A DNA stretch of 64,000 bases from Pseudomonadota bacterium (GTDB taxonomy: Bacteria > Pseudomonadota > Alphaproteobacteria > Rhizobiales > Rhizobiaceae). Below are positions 8,693 through 16,244 of this stretch, one piece after another (the stretch's first letter is position 1; the number at the start of each line of letters is the position of its first letter). Location: positions 1-64,000 of the forward strand of contig JAIUPA010000027.1 of assembly GCA_020161665.1 (NCBI GenBank), given 5' to 3'. Position numbers and translations under genes: made by a program. The notes beneath the pieces were generated by a model. That model had not been told where the DNA came from, searched no databases, and saw only the letters and a list, made by a program, of their open reading frames with translations.

Positions 8693-9064
8693 ATGAAAGC
8701 TCTCATTCTCGCTCCCTTCGCCGTGCTGCTTAGCGCTGGCATTGCCTTTGCCGCCCCGGTCAAGACCATGAAGACCGACAAGGGCGAAGTGCTTGCCGGT
8801 GAAAACGGCATGACGCTTTACACCTTCAAGAAGGACAAGCACGGCGAAAGCGCCTGCTATGACATGTGCGCCACCAACTGGCCGCCGCTGATTGCCGCTT
8901 CCGGTGCGAAGGCCGATGGCGCATACTCGCTGGTGCCGCGCAAGGACGGCACGAAACAGTGGGCCAAGGATGGTATGCCGCTCTATTACTGGGCCAAGGA
9001 CATGAAGGCTGGCGACACCACCGGCGACGGCGTGAACGGCGTGTGGAATGTCGCGAAGCCCTGA
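8693..9064 (+). CDS. Secreted repeat protein (COG4315/PF03640 type)
   Basis: This predicts 123 residues with a Sec signal peptide (MKALILAPFAVLLSAGIAFA, cleavage near residue 20). The mature part contains two copies of the roughly 40-residue 'secreted repeat of unknown function'. The first is GMTLYTFKKDKHGESACYDM through CATNWPPL, with the C-x3-C pair; the second is GMPLYYWAKDMKAGDTTGDG through VNGVWNV. AGGAG lies 7 bases before the ATG. The next gene, an ECF sigma factor, overlaps its end by 17 bases, and a membrane anti-sigma factor follows. The protein is therefore either the sigma factor's main product or part of its signal. The biochemical role of the family is not known to me. Confidence 0.87.
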   Translation: MKALILAPFAVLLSAGIAFAAPVKTMKTDKGEVLAGENGMTLYTFKKDKHGESACYDMCATNWPPLIAASGAKADGAYSLVPRKDGTKQWAKDGMPLYYWAKDMKAGDTTGDGVNGVWNVAKP

Positions 9065-9599
9065 CGCTCCCAAGACGTCCCGGGAGAGAGTGGCGCCTCA
9101 GCCACTCTCTTTCGAGGATGAATTCCTGTCGCTCCTGCCGCAGCTTCGCCGCTACGCGCGCAGCCTCACGCGTTCGGCTCCCGAAAGCGAGGATCTGCTG
9201 CAGGATTGCGTGGAAAAGGCGCTCGTCAACCGCGCCGCCTGGCAAGGCACCAACCTCAAGGCCTGGGCCTGCCGCATTATGACCAATCTGCACCTCAACA
9301 CGCGCCGCTTTGCCCGTCGCCGCCCGACGGTTGCCATTGAGGAAGCCGAGGCGGCCACCATGGCCACGACGGATGATCCTCTGGCCAGAGGCCGGTTGCT
9401 GCAGGCTGTGGAAAGCCTTGCCCCGGAAGCCCGCACCGTGCTGATGCTGGTCGTGGTGGAGGGTTACTCCTACCGCGAGGTCGCGGACATTTTGAATATT
9501 CCGGAAGGAACGGTCATGTCGCGGCTTTCCCGCGCCCGCCAATCCCTTCGAGACAAGATGCGGGCGGAAAACATCATCCCGCTGCGGAGACTGCGATGA
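9048..9599 (+). CDS. ECF-family RNA polymerase sigma factor
   Basis: This predicts a 183-residue group IV sigma factor. Region 2 runs from about FEDEFLSLLPQLRRYARSLT to WACRIMTNLHLNTRR (residues 22-86); region 4 is LAPEARTVLMLVVVEGYSYR then EVADILNIPEGTVMSRLSRA (residues 125-164). The start at 9048 overlaps the preceding gene by 17 bases and suggests translational coupling; a GTG at 9090 is an alternative but its GGGAG is only 3 bases away. Its stop overlaps the anti-sigma start (ATGA). It likely directs transcription of its own operon from the GGGAATAA-type site at 8624 and possibly of other stress genes. The ECF subgroup cannot be assigned by eye. Confidence 0.9.
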   Translation: MSRSPDAPKTSRERVAPQPLSFEDEFLSLLPQLRRYARSLTRSAPESEDLLQDCVEKALVNRAAWQGTNLKAWACRIMTNLHLNTRRFARRRPTVAIEEAEAATMATTDDPLARGRLLQAVESLAPEARTVLMLVVVEGYSYREVADILNIPEGTVMSRLSRARQSLRDKMRAENIIPLRRLR

Positions 9600-10381
9600 A
9601 CGACGAAAACAGGCCAAGCGAAGCCGAACTGCACGCCTATGTGGACGGTGCCTTGAACGACGAGGATCACGACCGCGTCGAGGCCTGGCTTGCGCAAAAC
9701 CCGGATGCCGCCGAAGAGGTCGCGGGCTGGATGGCCGACAGCGAAGCGCTGCGCGCCGCCTTCGCGCCCTATGAACGGACGGCACCGGGCGACGCCCGCC
9801 TGATCTTTGAGGCACGCCATCCCGCGCCGGTTTCCGCCCGCCGCCCCTTCGCTTTGGCCGCCGCTGCCGTGGTCATCTTCGCGCTGGGTGCCGTTGGCGG
9901 TTATGCCCTGCCCCGTATCATCGCCCCGGCCCCCAATCCGGTGGTCGCCATCGATGCCCTGCCGAGCGAATCGCGCAACGCCTTCCTCGTCTATGCCAGC
10001 GAGAAGCGCCATCCGGTCGAGGTCTATGCCGATGACGAAACCCATCTGGCGAGCTGGCTGGGAAAGCGTCTGGCGCTCGACAATCTGAAAGTACCAAACC
10101 TGAAGCCGCAAGGCTTCAAGCTGGTTGGTGGTCGCTTGGTCCCGGTGGCGGGCGAAGCCGGTGCCATGTTCATGTATGAAAACGACACGGGCGAGCGCCT
10201 GACCGTTCTGATCGGCAAGAGCAGAGAGAACCGCGAAACGAGCTTCCGATTTGCCTCACTGGGTGGCGTTGAAACCTTCTACTGGCTGGATCAGGAGATC
10301 GGCTGCGCCGTCAGCGGCGAGATTTCCAGCGACACGTTGCGACAGGTCGCCGAAGCCGTGTATCGCCAACTCCCGGTGTAA
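9596..10381 (+). CDS. Transmembrane anti-sigma factor
   Basis: This predicts 261 residues. The cytoplasmic N-terminus (ELHAYVDGALNDEDHDRVEA, then WLAQNPDAAEEVAGWM) is the helical anti-sigma domain. It lacks the HxxxCxxC zinc motif of ZAS proteins. One membrane helix follows at about residues 84-104 (PFALAAAAVVIFALGAVGGY), then a periplasmic domain of about 150 residues ending in YRQLPV. It overlaps the sigma gene by 4 bases, the usual coupling for a sigma/anti-sigma pair. It most likely holds the ECF sigma factor at the membrane until a periplasmic signal releases it. The signal is unknown; the co-transcribed secreted repeat protein is a candidate partner. Confidence 0.88.
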   Translation: MNDENRPSEAELHAYVDGALNDEDHDRVEAWLAQNPDAAEEVAGWMADSEALRAAFAPYERTAPGDARLIFEARHPAPVSARRPFALAAAAVVIFALGAVGGYALPRIIAPAPNPVVAIDALPSESRNAFLVYASEKRHPVEVYADDETHLASWLGKRLALDNLKVPNLKPQGFKLVGGRLVPVAGEAGAMFMYENDTGERLTVLIGKSRENRETSFRFASLGGVETFYWLDQEIGCAVSGEISSDTLRQVAEAVYRQLPV

Positions 10382-10467
10382 CTCTGATTGCGAAAAACGA
10401 TTCCCGCTCAACACCTTGCCGGCGTTTGCGGAATCAATTTCCCATCCCGTTGAATCAGAATGTGAAA

Positions 10468-10493
10468 AAGGCGCGAGATTTCTCCCGCGCCTT
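10468..10493 (-). terminator. Intrinsic terminator of ilvBH
   Basis: AAGGCGCG (10468-10475) pairs with CGCGCCTT (10486-10493). On the minus strand the stem is followed by TTTTT. It lies 33 bases past the ilvH stop. Confidence 0.85.
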
Positions 10494-10525
10494 GCTATCC
10501 GTTTGATTTCGAAAACTTTTGAAGC

Positions 10526-11098
10526 TTACATGCCCTGCGGACCGCGGTTCATGGCGGCAATCCCCGTGCGGCAGACTTCGATCAGGCCGAGCGGCTTCAT
10601 GATCGCCACGAACTGGTCGATTTTCGCCGACTTGCCGGTGATCTCGAAAATGAAGTGCTCAACGGTGGCGTCGGAAACCTTCGCATGGAAGGAATCGGCC
10701 AGACGCAGCGCTTCCAGACGGGCCTCGCCGCTGCCTGCCACCTTGACCAGCGCCACTTCGCGCTCGATCGGGCGCTCATGGCCCAGTTCGCGGGCGATGG
10801 TCGTCAGGTCCACCACGCGGTGAACCGGAACGATGCGCTCGAGTTGCGCCTTGATCTGCTCGAGCACGGTCGGCGTGCCGCGCGTCACGATGGTGATGCG
10901 CGACAGGTGTTCCTCATGTTCGGTTTCCGAAACGGTGAGGCTTTCGATGTTGTAGCCACGACCCGAGAAGAGGCCGATGACGCGGGCTAGGACACCCGGT
11001 TCGTTGTCAACGAGGACCGATAGGGTGCGCGACTCGACGGTCTGCTTTTCCTTCGCAATGAAGTAGGCAGAACCGGTGGGCTGGAATTGTGCGTTCAT
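10526..11098 (-). CDS. ilvH: Acetolactate synthase small (regulatory) subunit
   Basis: This 190-residue regulatory subunit activates the catalytic subunit and gives valine feedback inhibition. The N-terminal ACT domain is clear (RTLSVLVDNEPGVLARVIGL, then FSGRGYNIESLTV, residues 23-55), followed by the conserved ISRITIVTRGT-like strand and HRVVDLTT. The C-terminal half holds the second ferredoxin-like domain (VSDATVEHFIFEITG). It follows ilvB after 20 bases on the same strand and ends in a strong terminator, so the two are one operon under the attenuator at 12942-13054. The symbol ilvN is also used for this protein. Confidence 0.95.
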   Translation of the reverse strand: MNAQFQPTGSAYFIAKEKQTVESRTLSVLVDNEPGVLARVIGLFSGRGYNIESLTVSETEHEEHLSRITIVTRGTPTVLEQIKAQLERIVPVHRVVDLTTIARELGHERPIEREVALVKVAGSGEARLEALRLADSFHAKVSDATVEHFIFEITGKSAKIDQFVAIMKPLGLIEVCRTGIAAMNRGPQGM

Positions 11099-11118
11099 GT
11101 CTGTTCCCTCCTCTCTTC

Positions 11119-12897
11119 TTAAACGAGCTGGCGGCCCTTGGCGTCGATGGCGTTTGCAACAGCCTCATCGGTCGCCTCGTCGGGCAGCAGCATGTCGTTA
11201 TGGGCGCGGCCCGAAGGGATCATCGGGAAGCAGTTGGTGAGATTGGCAACGCGGCAATCGAAGATCACCGGGCGCTTGACCGCGATCATCTCGGCCAGAG
11301 CCGCATCGAGGTCTTCCGGCTTTTCGCAACGCATGCCGACAGCGCCATAGGCTTCGGCGAGCTTCACGAAGTCCGGCAGGGCTTCGGTGTAGGAGTTGGA
11401 CAGGCGGTTGCCATGCAGCAACTGCTGCCACTGGCGCACCATGCCCATGTACTGGTTGTTCAGGATGAAGATCTTGACCGGCGCATTGTACTGAACCGCG
11501 CAGGACATTTCCTGAATGCACATCTGGATCGACGCATCACCGGCAATGTCGATGACGAGTGCTTCCGGATGGGCGATCTGCACGCCGATGGCAGCCGGGA
11601 AGCCGTAACCCATCGTGCCGAGGCCACCCGAGGTCATCCAGCGGTTCGGCTCTTCAAAGCCGAAATACTGGGCAGCCCACATCTGATGCTGGCCGACTTC
11701 GGTCGTGATGTAGGTATCATGACCCTTCGTCGCCGCATGCAGACGCTGGATGGCGTATTGCGGCATGATAACATCGTTGCTCATCGAGTAGGCAAACGAG
11801 TTGCGTGCACGCCAGCGGGTGATCGACTGCCACCAGTCCGCCATGCGGCCCTTGTCCGGTGCCGACGGCAGCGCCTTCCACTGACGCAGCATCTCGGTCA
11901 GGATCTTGGTGACATCGCCAACCACCGGAACATCGACGCGAACGTTCTTGTTGATGGAGGACGGGTCGATATCGATGTGGATCTTCTTCGAACCGGGCGC
12001 AAACGCGTCCAGACGGCCCGTGATACGGTCGTCGAAGCGCGCGCCGATGCAAACCATGACATCGCAATCATGCATCGCCATGTTGGCTTCATAAGAACCG
12101 TGCATGCCGAGCATCCCGAGCCATGCCTCACCCGAAGCCGGATAAGAGCCAAGCCCCATCAGCGTCGAGGTGATCGGGAAGCCCGTGGCGGCCACCAGTT
12201 CCCGCAGCAGACGCGAGGCTTCCGGACCCGAATTGACGACACCGCCCCCCGTATAGAGGATCGGGCGACGGGCCTTCGACATCAGTTCGACGGCAGCGGC
12301 AATCGCATTCGGATCGCCTTGCGTCTTCGGCTGATAGCTGGCCTGAACCGTGTGCTTTTCCGGCGGAACATAGGTGCCGGTCGCAAACTGGACATCCTTC
12401 GGAATGTCAACGACGACCGGACCCGGACGACCCGTCTGGGCAATGCGGAACGCTTCATGGATGATGCGGGCCAGATCGTTGACGTCCTTGACCAACCAGT
12501 TGTGCTTGGTGCAGGGGCGCGTGATACCAACCGTATCGCATTCCTGGAAGGCATCCGAACCGATGAGCGACGTCGGCACCTGACCGGACAGGCAGACCAG
12601 CGGAATGGAATCCATCAGCGCGTCCTGAAGCGGGGTCACGGCATTCGTGGCACCCGGACCGGAGGTTACGAGCATCACGCCAACCTTGCCGGTGGCGCGG
12701 GCATAGCCCTCGGCGGCGTGCCCTGCACCCTGCTCGTGACGAACGAGAATGTGCTGCACATCATCCTGCTGGAAAATTTCGTCATAAATCGGCAGCACTG
12801 CGCCGCCGGGATAGCCGAAAATATGCTCGACGCCGTTATCTTTCAGCGCCTTCAGGACGATTTCCGCGCCCGTCATCTGGTTATCTGTCGCCGTCAT
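11119..12897 (-). CDS. ilvB: Acetolactate synthase, large (catalytic) subunit
   Basis: This 592-residue thiamine-diphosphate enzyme joins two pyruvates, or pyruvate plus 2-oxobutyrate, to make acetolactate or acetohydroxybutyrate. It is the first committed step to valine, leucine and isoleucine. The pattern is typical: IFGYPGGAVLPIYDE near the N-terminus, RHEQGAGHAAEGYARATG carrying the catalytic Glu, the FAD-binding middle domain (IDIDPSSINKNV), and the ThDP motif GDASIQMCIQEMSC through NNQYMGMVRQWQQL. It is the first structural gene after the attenuator leader, with ilvH 20 bases downstream. The symbol ilvI is also used in rhizobia. Confidence 0.96.
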   Translation of the reverse strand: MTATDNQMTGAEIVLKALKDNGVEHIFGYPGGAVLPIYDEIFQQDDVQHILVRHEQGAGHAAEGYARATGKVGVMLVTSGPGATNAVTPLQDALMDSIPLVCLSGQVPTSLIGSDAFQECDTVGITRPCTKHNWLVKDVNDLARIIHEAFRIAQTGRPGPVVVDIPKDVQFATGTYVPPEKHTVQASYQPKTQGDPNAIAAAVELMSKARRPILYTGGGVVNSGPEASRLLRELVAATGFPITSTLMGLGSYPASGEAWLGMLGMHGSYEANMAMHDCDVMVCIGARFDDRITGRLDAFAPGSKKIHIDIDPSSINKNVRVDVPVVGDVTKILTEMLRQWKALPSAPDKGRMADWWQSITRWRARNSFAYSMSNDVIMPQYAIQRLHAATKGHDTYITTEVGQHQMWAAQYFGFEEPNRWMTSGGLGTMGYGFPAAIGVQIAHPEALVIDIAGDASIQMCIQEMSCAVQYNAPVKIFILNNQYMGMVRQWQQLLHGNRLSNSYTEALPDFVKLAEAYGAVGMRCEKPEDLDAALAEMIAVKRPVIFDCRVANLTNCFPMIPSGRAHNDMLLPDEATDEAVANAIDAKGRQLV

Positions 12898-12941
12898 GTT
12901 TTTAAGTCCGTCTGCGTTGGCAAGGTTGAATTTCCGGGCAT

Positions 12942-12965
12942 AAAAAAAGGCCCCTTGAGGAGCCT
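12942..12965 (-). terminator. ilvBH leader terminator (attenuator)
   Basis: On the minus strand AGGCTCC-TCAA-GGGGCCT is followed by seven T residues. The 5' arm (12959-12965) can instead pair with GGAAGCC (12982-12988), giving an antiterminator. It lies 45 bases before the ilvB ATG. Confidence 0.85.
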
Positions 12966-12970
12966 CGTTT

Positions 12971-13020
12971 AGCGCATGGGTGGCTTCCGCCGGATGGTTA
13001 CACCATCCTGCCCATGCGCT
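12971..13020 (-). promoter_or_regulatory. ilvBH leader 1:2 stem (anti-antiterminator)
   Basis: AGCGCATGGG (13011-13020 by position) pairs with CCCATGCGCT (12971-12980), enclosing a second perfect stem GGATGGT/ACCATCC (12992-12998 and 13002-13008). It includes the end and stop codon of the leader peptide. A stalled ribosome would open it and release the antiterminator strand. Confidence 0.75.
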
Positions 13021-13054
13021 TTCCCACTACGATAAGAACCGTGAAATTTTTCAT
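12998..13054 (-). CDS. ilvBH leader peptide, 18 residues
   Basis: The minus strand reads MKNFTVLIVVGKRMGRMV followed by TAA. Residues 6-10 are Val-Leu-Ile-Val-Val, exactly the three end products of the pathway that ilvB and ilvH start, and the last residue is also Val. The reading frame ends inside the first of two competing RNA stems and is followed by a terminator with seven Ts just before ilvB. This is the full set of parts for ribosome-mediated attenuation: shortage of charged tRNA for Val, Leu or Ile would stall the ribosome at codons 6-10. No ribosome-binding site precedes the ATG. A promoter 8 bases upstream suggests the mRNA may begin at or next to the ATG. It is too short to be found by usual gene callers. 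Confidence 0.85.
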   Translation of the reverse strand: MKNFTVLIVVGKRMGRMV

Positions 13055-13061
13055 GGCCGAA

Positions 13062-13090
13062 CTGTTAGCGGTAAAAGAAACATCCGTCAA
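13062..13090 (-). promoter_or_regulatory. Candidate promoter of the ilvBH leader
   Basis: TTGACG (13085-13090, minus strand), a 17-base spacer, then TAACAG (13062-13067). The -35 is close to consensus and the -10 is weak. It would start transcription at about 13055, at the leader ATG. Confidence 0.5.
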
Positions 13091-13262
13091 CGCCTTGAGG
13101 GCCGAAAAAGCGGTGACTTTTGTCGCATCCTGCTGCGATTTTCGGCAATTGTCTGGACAACTTATACGACTTGTTAAAGCCAACAATATATTGGTGTGGA
13201 AATCGAGTGCGAAAAAGTTCCCCAACTGTCCATCATGGATGGTCGGCGGAAAGGAGTAATGC

Positions 13263-15341
13263 GTGTATCGCGACGAGTATCTGACCCCATCGGCGGATAG
13301 CGAACTTGAGCGGCGGGTGACCAACCCTCACAACCGCATGCTCGGTCGCGTCATCGCATGCAGCGGTTCGCGCGCCACGATTTCAGCCGTTTCCTCCGAA
13401 GACCAGAACGACATTGCCGAACAATGGTCCGTGGGCCGCATCATCTCTATCAGCGTCGGGCAGAACCGTGTCGTGGCGCTCGCCTATTCCATGCGCAATG
13501 CCGGTGGAGCCTGGGTTGAAGGTGGCGAGAACGCCTTTGAAGTTGAAGCCGAAATCCTCGGCGAAATTCGCGAGAATGAGGAAGGAAAGCCTGAGTTTTC
13601 CTCCGGCCTTTCACGTTATCCTTATCTCGGTGCCGTTGCCCACCGCATCCGCTCGGAAGATCTGCGCTGCATCTACGACACCCGTCTGGAAGACACCTGC
13701 GTGGTTGGTCGCCTGACGCAGGACGAAACGATCGACGCAACGATCCACATTCCCTCCATGCTGTCGAAGCATTTTGCCATCGTCGGTTCGACGGGCGTCG
13801 GCAAGTCCACCGCCGTCTCGCTTCTGCTGCACAAGGCCATTGCCTCGGACCCGAAGCTTCGCGTCCTGATCCTCGACCCGCACAACGAATTTGCCGCCGC
13901 CTTCCCCGATACCGCCGTCGTCATTGACACGGATTCGCTCGACCTGCCCTTCTGGTTGATGCGTCTTGAGGAATTTGCCGAAGTTCTGTTTCGTGGCCGT
14001 CCCGCCGTGCCGGAAGAACTCGACTTCCTGCGCGACCTCATTCCGGAAGCCAAGAAGAGCTTCCGCGGGGAATCGGCGCTGATGCGTCGGGGCAGCGAAA
14101 AGAACTCGATGACGGCAGATACGCCGGTGCCCTATCGTATGGCCGACCTTCTGGCCCTGATTGATGATCGCATCGGCAAGCTTGAAGGCCGCAATGAAAA
14201 GCCGTTCCTGCGCTCGTTGAAGATGCGCATTCTCTCGGCCATCAATGATCCGCGCTACCACTTCATGTTCTCCAACAACACGATCAGTGACACGATCATG
14301 GAGACGGTGGCCCATATCTTCCGTATTCCCGGTGATGACCGGCCCATTTCCACCTTCCAGCTTTCGGGCATCCCGTCGGAAGTGGTGAATTCGGTCGCCT
14401 CGGTTCTCTGCCGCATGGCCTTTGAACTGGCGCTGTGGTCGAACGGAGCCATTCACATGCTGGTGGTTTGCGAAGAAGCGCACCGTTATGTGCCCGCCGA
14501 CCCATCGCTCGGCTTTTTCCCGACCCGCCAGGCCATCGCCCGCATCGCCAAGGAAGGCCGCAAATACGGCGTTTCCCTCGGCGTGATCACCCAGCGCCCG
14601 GGCGAGCTTGACCAGACCATCCTTTCGCAGTGCTCGACCCTGTTTGCCATGCGGCTTTCCAACGACCGCGACCAGGAAATCATCCGCTGCGCCATTCCCA
14701 ATTCCTCGGAATCGACGACCAGCTTCCTGTCGTCCATCGGCAATGGCGAAGCCATCGCCTTCGGTGAGGCCATCGCCATTCCGATGCGCATGCGTTTCGA
14801 GCGCGTTGCAAAGAGCTTCCTTCCGAAAGCCAATGCAACGATCAACAAAAACGGCGAGGAAGGCGAACAGGTTGACCTGCGCCGCATCGTGGGCCGCATG
14901 CGTGCCCTTGGCACCAGCGAAAACTTCAATTTCCAGGGCCGCTACGACCAGCCTTACGGCGACATGCCCGCATCTGCGTCCGACGAGAACGGGCTGGGAG
15001 ATGAAGGTGCCTATCCCTATCAGGAAACGGCACGGGCACCGGCGGGCTGGGACGAACCAGCACGCAGAGAACCTGCCGTCGCACCGGCGCCAACATTTAC
15101 GCGACCGGACTCGCCCCTGCTTCGACCACGCCCGGAACCGTCAGCCTACGGCCAGTACGAAGAGCCGATGCGTCGCGCAACCGATCCGGCACCGCTGCGC
15201 ACCGAACCCGCATCGCTTGATCCTTACACCAACTATCAGCAGGCAAACGCGGGCCTTCGTCCCCGCGACCCGAGCCAGCGCTCCGCCTTGCGCGAAAGCA
15301 TTCTGCGTAAGCCGCTGAGCAGCCTGCGCGATCCGACGTGA
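13263..15341 (+). CDS. HerA/VirB4-type hexameric ATPase (DUF87)
   Basis: This predicts 692 residues. The N-terminal HAS-barrel-like domain (residues ~20-160) is followed by a RecA-like ATPase with Walker A GSTGVGKS (175-182), LILDPHNEF, Walker B MLVVCEEAHRYVP, and RIAKEGRKYGVSLGVITQRPGELDQTILSQC, the HerA/FtsK-like sensor region. The last 110 residues are Pro/Arg-rich and look disordered. The GTG start is chosen because GGAAAGGAG lies 7 bases upstream. HerA proteins pump DNA and often work with NurA nuclease, but no nurA-like gene is next to it. The stop codon abuts the convergent miaA stop (TGA|TCA). The role is probably in DNA processing, not proven. Confidence 0.87.
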   Translation: MYRDEYLTPSADSELERRVTNPHNRMLGRVIACSGSRATISAVSSEDQNDIAEQWSVGRIISISVGQNRVVALAYSMRNAGGAWVEGGENAFEVEAEILGEIRENEEGKPEFSSGLSRYPYLGAVAHRIRSEDLRCIYDTRLEDTCVVGRLTQDETIDATIHIPSMLSKHFAIVGSTGVGKSTAVSLLLHKAIASDPKLRVLILDPHNEFAAAFPDTAVVIDTDSLDLPFWLMRLEEFAEVLFRGRPAVPEELDFLRDLIPEAKKSFRGESALMRRGSEKNSMTADTPVPYRMADLLALIDDRIGKLEGRNEKPFLRSLKMRILSAINDPRYHFMFSNNTISDTIMETVAHIFRIPGDDRPISTFQLSGIPSEVVNSVASVLCRMAFELALWSNGAIHMLVVCEEAHRYVPADPSLGFFPTRQAIARIAKEGRKYGVSLGVITQRPGELDQTILSQCSTLFAMRLSNDRDQEIIRCAIPNSSESTTSFLSSIGNGEAIAFGEAIAIPMRMRFERVAKSFLPKANATINKNGEEGEQVDLRRIVGRMRALGTSENFNFQGRYDQPYGDMPASASDENGLGDEGAYPYQETARAPAGWDEPARREPAVAPAPTFTRPDSPLLRPRPEPSAYGQYEEPMRRATDPAPLRTEPASLDPYTNYQQANAGLRPRDPSQRSALRESILRKPLSSLRDPT

Positions 15342-16244
15342 TCAGGCAGCCGGATTGATCCGCTGCCAGCTTTCATCCATCTGATTGCGAAACCACGTCA
15401 TTTGCCGCTTGGCATATTGCCGGGTGGCCGCAGCGCCGCGCGTCTCCACCTCGTCCCGCGTCATGGCGCCATCCAGCATCGCGGCAATCTCGCGCACGCC
15501 AATCGCCTTCATCACCGGCAACGCTTCGTCCAGCCGCAACGCCATCAACGCCTGAACTTCCTCAATCGCACCGCCGTCAAGCATCAGGCCGAAACGCCGG
15601 TCGATCCGCTCATGCAGAACGCTACGCTCCGGCAGAACCACGAATTTCGCCGCCTTGGCCGGATCAACGATCATTGGCCCGGCCTTGCCCTGAAAGTCGC
15701 GAATGGAACGGCCTGTGGCTTCCAGAATCTCAAGCGCCCGCACGATGCGCTGGCCATCGCCGGGCATAAGGTTTGCCGCCGTCTCGCCATCCCGCCGTGA
15801 AAGCTCGGCATGGAGCGCTTCCGGCCCCTCCTCCCTGAGGCGCAGGCGCACCGCACAGCGAATGTCCTGATCGACCTCCGGCATGTCGGAAAGCCCGCCC
15901 GTCAGCGCCTTGAAGTAAAGCCCGGTGCCCCCGACGACAATCGGCAGACGCCCCTCGGCCTTCAGGGTTTCGAGAAGCGGCTTAACATCCCTTAGCCACT
16001 CACCCGTCGAAAAACTGTGGCTGGCCGGTACATGCCCGTAAAGATGATGCGGGGCCGCGGCCAGATCCTCTGGCGCAGGACGCGCCGTGAGAACCCGCAG
16101 CGTGTCATAAATCTGCATGCTGTCGGCATTGATCACCGCGCCATGATACCGGCAGGCAAGATCCAGCGCGAAAGCGGACTTGCCGCTGGCCGTCGGCCCG
16201 GTTATCAGAACGGCATCCAAATTATCGTCAAGGTTTATCGTCAT
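15342..16244 (-). CDS. miaA: tRNA dimethylallyltransferase
   Basis: MiaA transfers dimethylallyl from DMAPP to N6 of A37 in tRNAs that read UNN codons, improving reading-frame maintenance. The protein is 300 residues, usual for the family. It shows the P-loop ITGPTASGKSA near the N-terminus, INADSMQIYDTLRVLTARP, the GHVPA region, VVGGTGLYFKALTGGL, and RQYAKRQMTWFRNQ at the C-terminus. The ATG at 16244 (MTINLDDNLDAVLITG) shares three bases of a CATG with the divergent serB ATG at 16243. An ATG 9 codons further upstream, inside serB, is the alternative start. Confidence 0.93.
   Translation of the reverse strand: MTINLDDNLDAVLITGPTASGKSAFALDLACRYHGAVINADSMQIYDTLRVLTARPAPEDLAAAPHHLYGHVPASHSFSTGEWLRDVKPLLETLKAEGRLPIVVGGTGLYFKALTGGLSDMPEVDQDIRCAVRLRLREEGPEALHAELSRRDGETAANLMPGDGQRIVRALEILEATGRSIRDFQGKAGPMIVDPAKAAKFVVLPERSVLHERIDRRFGLMLDGGAIEEVQALMALRLDEALPVMKAIGVREIAAMLDGAMTRDEVETRGAAATRQYAKRQMTWFRNQMDESWQRINPAA

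Noticed and set aside
8826..9815. 329-residue open frame antisense to the sigma/anti-sigma genes
   Set aside because: Arg/Ser-rich, no domain; the plus-strand genes show clear motifs and coupled overlaps.
11089..12972. 627-residue open frame on the plus strand, antisense to ilvB
   Set aside because: It is the mirror of a strongly conserved gene; the composition is His/Arg/Asp-rich as expected for a shadow frame in GC-rich DNA, with no domain.
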